A DNA stretch of 64,000 bases from an uncultured Collinsella sp. (lineage in GTDB: Bacteria; Actinomycetota; Coriobacteriia; Coriobacteriales; Coriobacteriaceae): positions 1 through 64,000 of the forward strand of contig UQLI01000002.1 in the NCBI GenBank assembly GCA_900541715.1, read 5' to 3'. Both the position numbers and the translations under genes were made by a program. A model generated the notes under the pieces. That model was given only the letters and a program-made list of their open reading frames with translations. It ran no database searches and was not told where the DNA came from. Below, one piece after another: positions 59,892 through 64,000 of this stretch (positions within the stretch are counted from its first letter, which is position 1; each line of letters opens with the position of its first letter).

Positions 59892-60656
59892 ATGGCAGGA
59901 AGACGCGAAAAACTGCGCCGCGTCGGGATCATCCCCGAATACCGCGGCTTTACCCCCGATGGCCTGGCCAGCGGTGATGCCATCGACATGACCGTCGACG
60001 AGCTTGAGGTGCTGCGCCTGTGCGACCTGGAGGGCCTCAATCAGGAGGCCGTCGCCCTGCACATGGGCATCGCCCGCGCCACGGTGGCGGCAATCAGCAG
60101 CCGCGCGCATCGCAAGGTGGCAAACGCGTTGGTCAATGGACGAGCGATTGTCATCGAGGGCGGTAATATCGCATACTCCCCCATCACCACGACGACGGCC
60201 GCATGGCCAGCAAAGGAGGTCGGCACCATGAGGGTGGCAACGACGTACGACAACGGCAACATCTTTATGCACTTTGGCCGCAGCGAGCAGTTCAAGATCT
60301 ACGACATCCAAGATGGCAAGGTGCTCAACGAGCAAGTCGTAGGCACCGGCGGCACCGGTCACGGCGCCCTGGCAGGTCTGCTTGCCAACGGTGGCGTTGA
60401 CACGCTCATCTGCGGCGGTATCGGCGGCGGCGCCATCAACGCGCTCACCCAGGCTGGCATCACGGTCTATGCGGGCGCCCAGGGCAGCTGCGATGCCTGC
60501 GTCGAGGCCCTCATTGCCGGCACGCTCGCTCAGACCGGCGAGGCCACCTGCGACTGCCATGGTCACGACCACGAGCACACCCGCGAGCATGGCGAGTCCT
60601 GCGGCTGCCACGGCCATCACGAGCACGAGGGCCACGAGGGCTGCAGCTGCCACTAA
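59892..60656 (+). CDS. DUF134 (sigma-70 r4-like HTH) fused to NifX/NifB-type cofactor-binding domain, His/Cys-rich tail
   Basis: A 254-residue fusion. Residues about 1-95 are DUF134/UPF0251: MAGRREKLRRVGIIPEYRGF, VDELEVLRLCDLEGLNQEAVALHMGIARATVAAI (HTH). Residues about 110-205 are a dinitrogenase Fe-Mo cofactor (NifX/NafY) domain: VATTYDNGNIFMHFGRSEQFKIYDI, GTGGTGHGALAGLLANGGVDTLICGGIGGGAINAL. The last about 40 residues contain repeated His and Cys (HGHDHEH, CGCHGHHEHEGHEGCSCH), an obvious metal-binding stretch. GGAG precedes the ATG. Domain pairing suggests metal-dependent regulation; the exact ligand is unknown. It is divergent from thyA. Confidence 0.9.
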   Translation: MAGRREKLRRVGIIPEYRGFTPDGLASGDAIDMTVDELEVLRLCDLEGLNQEAVALHMGIARATVAAISSRAHRKVANALVNGRAIVIEGGNIAYSPITTTTAAWPAKEVGTMRVATTYDNGNIFMHFGRSEQFKIYDIQDGKVLNEQVVGTGGTGHGALAGLLANGGVDTLICGGIGGGAINALTQAGITVYAGAQGSCDACVEALIAGTLAQTGEATCDCHGHDHEHTREHGESCGCHGHHEHEGHEGCSCH

Positions 60657-60715
60657 CGACAAGCACCTCGTCGAGAACGCGCTTCCACGCGTGCGACAAC
60701 CAGCGAACAAACGGC

Positions 60716-60749
60716 GAAGGCCGCCTGGAATACCATCCAGGCGGCCTTC
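60716..60749. terminator. Hairpin between the DUF134/NifX fusion gene and ffh
   Basis: GAAGGCCGCCTGGA pairs perfectly with TCCAGGCGGCCTTC across a 6-base loop. Only a weak T-stretch (GTTTGTT) follows on the minus strand. It serves as the transcription boundary between convergent genes. Confidence 0.7.
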
Positions 60750-60772
60750 GCCATACACGACTCAACTAGTCG

Positions 60773-62248
60773 TTACTTCTTGTTGCGCATCTGCGCTTCC
60801 ATCTGGCGCAGCAGGTCCATATCGGACTTGGGGCCGCCCGTTCCCAGGCCGCCCATGCCGCTCAGCCCCATGGCATCCAGACCGGGAATATTGGGCATGC
60901 GCATCTTTTTGCCCTTCTTACCCTTCTTGCCCTTCTTGCCGCCGGCCTGCGCCTGATTGGCCATCGTGCGCATGCGGCCCATCATCTTATTCATCTCGCC
61001 CCACTGCTTCATAAGGCTATTGACCTCGGTGGGGGTCACACCGGCGCCCTTGGCAATGCGGGCACGGCGCTGGCCGTTGATGATGGAGGGGCGAAGGCGC
61101 TCCTCCTTGGTCATCGACATGATGATGGCCTCGTTCTTATCGAAGATACCTTCGTCCAGGTTACCACCCATCTGGTTAAGCGCACGCTGGCCACCGGGGA
61201 GCATGCCCAGAATGCCCTTCATGCCGCCCATCTTCTTGACGGCCTTCATCTGGTCGAGCATGTCGTTCATGGTAAAGCCCTCGCGCAGCATGCGCTCGGC
61301 GGCCTCGAGCTGCTCGGCGTCGGCCGCCTCCTGGGCCTTCTCGATAATGCCGACAACGTCGCCCATACCCAGAATGCGCTTGGCCATACGATCGGGGTAG
61401 AACGGCTCCAGCGAATCGGGCTTCTCGCCCATGCTCACAAACTTGATGGGCTTGCCGGTCACCTGGCGCACGGAAAGCGCGCCGCCGCCACGGGCGTCGC
61501 CGTCGAGCTTAGAGATAATCACGCCGTCAAAGTCGGTGCGCTCGGCGAAGGTCGAGACGACGTTGACGATATCCTGACCGGTCATGGCATCGACGACCAT
61601 CAGCACCTGATCGGGCTTGACGGCCTTCTTGATGTCCACGGCCTCCTGCATCATCTGCTCATCGATCTGAAGACGTCCGGCGGTATCGACGATGACCACG
61701 TCGCGCAGGTGGTCGACGGCCTCCTGGATGGCGCCCTTGGCGATATCGACCGGGTGCGCACCGTCGCCGCGGAAGACCGGTACGCCGATCTCGCCACCGA
61801 GCGTGGCCAGCTGGTCGGCAGCAGCGGGACGGTAGACGTCGCACGCGGCGAGCAACGGCGAGCGGCCCTGCTTCTTGAGCAGGTAGGCCAGCTTTACGGC
61901 AGCCGTGGTCTTACCGGAGCCCTGCAGACCCACAAGCATGATGACATTGGGAATGCGGTTGCTAAAGACGAGCTTGCTCTCGGTTGAGCCAAGCATCTCG
62001 GTGAGCTCATCGAGCACGATCTTGACGACGTTTTGCGCCGGCGACAGCGACTCCATGACCTCGGCGGTCATGCAGCGCTCCTTGGTCTTGGCGACGAACT
62101 CCTTGACGACCTTAAAGTTGACGTCGGCCTCGAGCAGCGCCATGCGAATATCGCGCATGGCCGAAGTAATATCGGCCTCGGTCAGCTTGCCCTTGCCGCG
62201 CAGGCGGTCAAATGTGTCGTTGAGGCGATCGCTCAGGGAATCAAACAC
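60773..62248 (-). CDS. ffh: Signal recognition particle protein Ffh
   Basis: SRP54 GTPase of 491 residues. N domain (MFDSLSDRLNDTFDRLRGKGKLTEAD), G domain with GLQGSGKTTAAVKLA (G1), DTAGRLQID (G3), SKLDGDARGG and the M domain (FTMNDMLDQM, GMKGILGMLPGG, RRARIAKGAG). A Lys/Gly run (KKGKKGKKGKK) precedes the C-terminus. The GTG at 62248 has AAGGAG upstream. It pairs with ftsY just upstream for co-translational membrane targeting. Confidence 0.97.
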   Translation of the reverse strand: MFDSLSDRLNDTFDRLRGKGKLTEADITSAMRDIRMALLEADVNFKVVKEFVAKTKERCMTAEVMESLSPAQNVVKIVLDELTEMLGSTESKLVFSNRIPNVIMLVGLQGSGKTTAAVKLAYLLKKQGRSPLLAACDVYRPAAADQLATLGGEIGVPVFRGDGAHPVDIAKGAIQEAVDHLRDVVIVDTAGRLQIDEQMMQEAVDIKKAVKPDQVLMVVDAMTGQDIVNVVSTFAERTDFDGVIISKLDGDARGGGALSVRQVTGKPIKFVSMGEKPDSLEPFYPDRMAKRILGMGDVVGIIEKAQEAADAEQLEAAERMLREGFTMNDMLDQMKAVKKMGGMKGILGMLPGGQRALNQMGGNLDEGIFDKNEAIIMSMTKEERLRPSIINGQRRARIAKGAGVTPTEVNSLMKQWGEMNKMMGRMRTMANQAQAGGKKGKKGKKGKKMRMPNIPGLDAMGLSGMGGLGTGGPKSDMDLLRQMEAQMRNKK

Positions 62249-62258
62249 TAGTCACTCC

Positions 62259-63176
62259 TTAATTGGACTCGCCCACCAGGGCGCGGCAGAAATCTTTGGC
62301 ATTGAACTCCTGCAGATCATCGACCTGCTCGCCCACGCCCACGCGCAGGATCGGGAGCTTGAGTTTCTCGGCCACGGCCATGGCGATACCGCCCTTAGCC
62401 GTGCCGTCGAGCTTAGTCATGATAATACCGTCCAGGCCCAGCGCCTCGTTAAACTCGAGCGCCTGGTTCAGACCGTTTTGGCCCGTCGCGGCGTCGATCA
62501 CAAGCACGACCGAAACCGGCATGGGACCGGCGGCCATATTGGCGGCGCGCTTACGGGTCACATTGACCACCTTGGCAAGCTCGCGCATGAGCTCAGGGCT
62601 CGTGTGCAGACGGCCGGCGGTATCGATAAGCACCAGGTCGCTGCCGCGCTTGTCGGCCTCGTCGAGCACGTCGTAGCAAACACTTGCCGGGTCGGAGCCG
62701 CGGTCGCGCTTGATAACCGGTACGCCGGCACGCTGCCCCCACACATCGAGCTGCTCGATGGCGGCGGCGCGGAAGGTGTCGGCCGAACCGATCACCACGT
62801 TCTTGCCGCGGGCGGCCATGGCGCTCGCGATCTTACCGACCGTCGTGGTCTTGCCGGCACCGTTAATGCCCACAAACAGCACGCAGCTCGGCGTATCGGA
62901 AAACGGATCGCGCTCGATGGGCACAAAGTGCTGCTCGAGCTGCTCGGCCAGGGCACGGCGAAGCTGCGGAGCGGTCTTGAGGTTCTTCTTGGCCGCGGCA
63001 TCGCGTAGGTCATCGGAGACCTGAATGGCGACCTCGGCACCCATGTCACCCATAACGAGGGTGTCCTCTAGGTCCTCCCAAAAATCCTCGTCGACCTCGC
63101 CGCCAAAGTAAAAGACCTCGTTGAGGGCCTCGCGGCTGCGCTCAAGTCCGCGCGAGAGTGCGTCAAAGAATCCCAT
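62259..63176 (-). CDS. ftsY: SRP receptor FtsY
   Basis: The 305-residue GTPase binds SRP at the membrane. It contains GVGINGAGKTTTVGKIA-type G1 (VGINGAGKTTTVGKIAS), SADTFRAAAIEQL, DTAGRLHTSPELM, TKLDGTAKGG and the closing GVGEQVDDLQEF. The acidic A domain found in enteric FtsY is absent, as in many Gram-positives. It overlaps the smc stop as TAATG. ffh follows 10 bp downstream. Confidence 0.97.
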   Translation of the reverse strand: MGFFDALSRGLERSREALNEVFYFGGEVDEDFWEDLEDTLVMGDMGAEVAIQVSDDLRDAAAKKNLKTAPQLRRALAEQLEQHFVPIERDPFSDTPSCVLFVGINGAGKTTTVGKIASAMAARGKNVVIGSADTFRAAAIEQLDVWGQRAGVPVIKRDRGSDPASVCYDVLDEADKRGSDLVLIDTAGRLHTSPELMRELAKVVNVTRKRAANMAAGPMPVSVVLVIDAATGQNGLNQALEFNEALGLDGIIMTKLDGTAKGGIAMAVAEKLKLPILRVGVGEQVDDLQEFNAKDFCRALVGESN

Positions 63177-64000
63177 TATGCATTCACGACCTTTCCGGTT
63201 TCGCGATCGAGTTTTTGCGAGACGACGCGACTGACGCCGTCGGCTTGCATCGAGACGCCATAGAGGACGTCAGCGTCCTCCATAGTACGGCGCTGATGCG
63301 AGATGACCAAGAGCTGCGTATCGGAACGCAGTACATCAAGGGCGCCGATGAGCTTGGACAAGTTGGCGTCGTCGAGCGCCGCCTCGACCTCGTCCAGCAC
63401 ATAGAACGGCACCGTACGCGTGCGGTACACGGCAAAGAGCAGGGCGAGCGCCGTCAGGCTCTTCTCGCCACCCGACATGAGCATCATCTTGGTGATGCGC
63501 TTGCCGCGCGGCTGCGCCACGACCTCGATACCCGTATCAGCCGGGTGCTCGGGGTCGGTCATCTCCAGATGCGCCTGTCCACCCGGGAACAGCATGGCGA
63601 AGATCTCGCGGAAGTTCGCATCGACCTTCTCAAAGGTAACTAGGAAGGCCTTACGCATCTTGCGGTCGATAGCCACGGTTATCTTGGTGAGCGCCTTGCG
63701 CGCGCTCTCCAGATCGGCCAGCTGCTCCTCGATGTAGTCGGCGCGGCGCTTAAGCTGCTCGTACTCCTCCATGGCAACCTGGTTCACGGGGCCCAGATTG
63801 TTGATCTGACGCACGAGCTGGTTGAGCTCGCGCTCGGCGGCATCGCGGTCCGTGGGCGCCGGAAGCATGAGCGCTTCCTCGAGTACCGTAGTGCCATCGG
63901 CGGTAATGGCCTTGATGGCCGCCTCCACCTGCACCTCGAGCTTGCCGCGTGCGACCTTGAACTCGTTTTGCGTCGCGGCAGCGGTATCAACCTTATCTTT
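63176..64000 (-). CDS. smc: Chromosome segregation protein SMC, C-terminal part (5' end off window)
   Basis: The last 274 codons of SMC; the frame is open to the right edge. The end of the coiled coil (LNQLVRQINNLGPVNQVAMEEYEQLKRRADYIEEQ in parts) leads to the C-terminal ATPase head with MLMSGGEKSLTALALLFAV (ABC signature) and YVLDEVEAALDDAN (Walker B) and the D-loop. Downstream order smc-ftsY-ffh is widely conserved. Confidence 0.96.
   Translation of the reverse strand, partial: KDKVDTAAATQNEFKVARGKLEVQVEAAIKAITADGTTVLEEALMLPAPTDRDAAERELNQLVRQINNLGPVNQVAMEEYEQLKRRADYIEEQLADLESARKALTKITVAIDRKMRKAFLVTFEKVDANFREIFAMLFPGGQAHLEMTDPEHPADTGIEVVAQPRGKRITKMMLMSGGEKSLTALALLFAVYRTRTVPFYVLDEVEAALDDANLSKLIGALDVLRSDTQLLVISHQRRTMEDADVLYGVSMQADGVSRVVSQKLDRETGKVVNA

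Overview
The window looks like chromosomal DNA of a high-GC, Gram-positive anaerobe of the class Coriobacteriia, most likely Collinsella or a close relative. This is inferred from the actinobacterial-style Ile T-box ahead of ileS, frequent GTG starts with good Shine-Dalgarno sites, a PTS-based fructose system with two 1-phosphofructokinase paralogues, and the mix of core genes. No database search was possible.

Region 1 (1-13.4 kb) is a corrinoid region, visibly richer in CGC/GCG codons than the rest. On the minus strand a tightly overlapping operon runs cbiF-cbiD-cbiL(remnant)-cbiG-cbiH-cbiET-cbiA-cobT and leaves the window at the left edge. It is the anaerobic (early cobalt insertion) cobalamin pathway, but the cbiL between cbiD and cbiG keeps only its two ends. 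Divergently, a strong promoter and a cobalamin riboswitch lead into a Tat-type lipoprotein cobaltochelatase (cbiK), a small lipoprotein, a BtuF-like binding lipoprotein, a BtuC-like permease and a BtuD-like ATPase with an extra C-terminal domain. The region ends at an IS3-family transposase fragment at 13354-13446.

Region 2 (13.4-25.3 kb): a TetR regulator, a YbhN-type membrane protein, a tRNA-Glu(CTC) whose acceptor stem seems to lack one base, the CCA-adding enzyme, and a fructose/PTS block (two fruK paralogues, Enzyme I, HPr, fructose EIIBCA, and a divergent RpiR regulator). Two unusual palindromic elements lie between HPr and the EII gene.

Region 3 (25.3-48.2 kb) is almost all minus-strand housekeeping: recN-nadK-tlyA-xseB-nusB-Asp23-efp, pepP, an AroB-family protein without its metal ligands, aroK, yqeG, mltG, ruvX, alaS, a SigB-like sigma operon (DUF948-like protein, RsbW-like protein, sigma factor, AI-2E-family membrane protein), rarA, dgt, an A24 peptidase, a membrane glycosyltransferase, rluD and lspA.

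Region 4 (48.2-64 kb): ileS behind an Ile T-box, an iron-type alcohol/glycerol dehydrogenase, DUF523, ftsH, a cobO (corrinoid adenosyltransferase) pseudogene, a MATE exporter, an SpoU methyltransferase, thyA-folA, a DUF134/NifX-domain fusion with a His/Cys-rich tail and paired operator palindromes, then smc-ftsY-ffh.

The common thread is corrinoid metabolism in flux: uptake and part of the synthesis pathway are intact, while cbiL and cobO survive only as remnants that keep both ends and have lost the middle. No CRISPR array, intact transposon, prophage or rRNA was seen.
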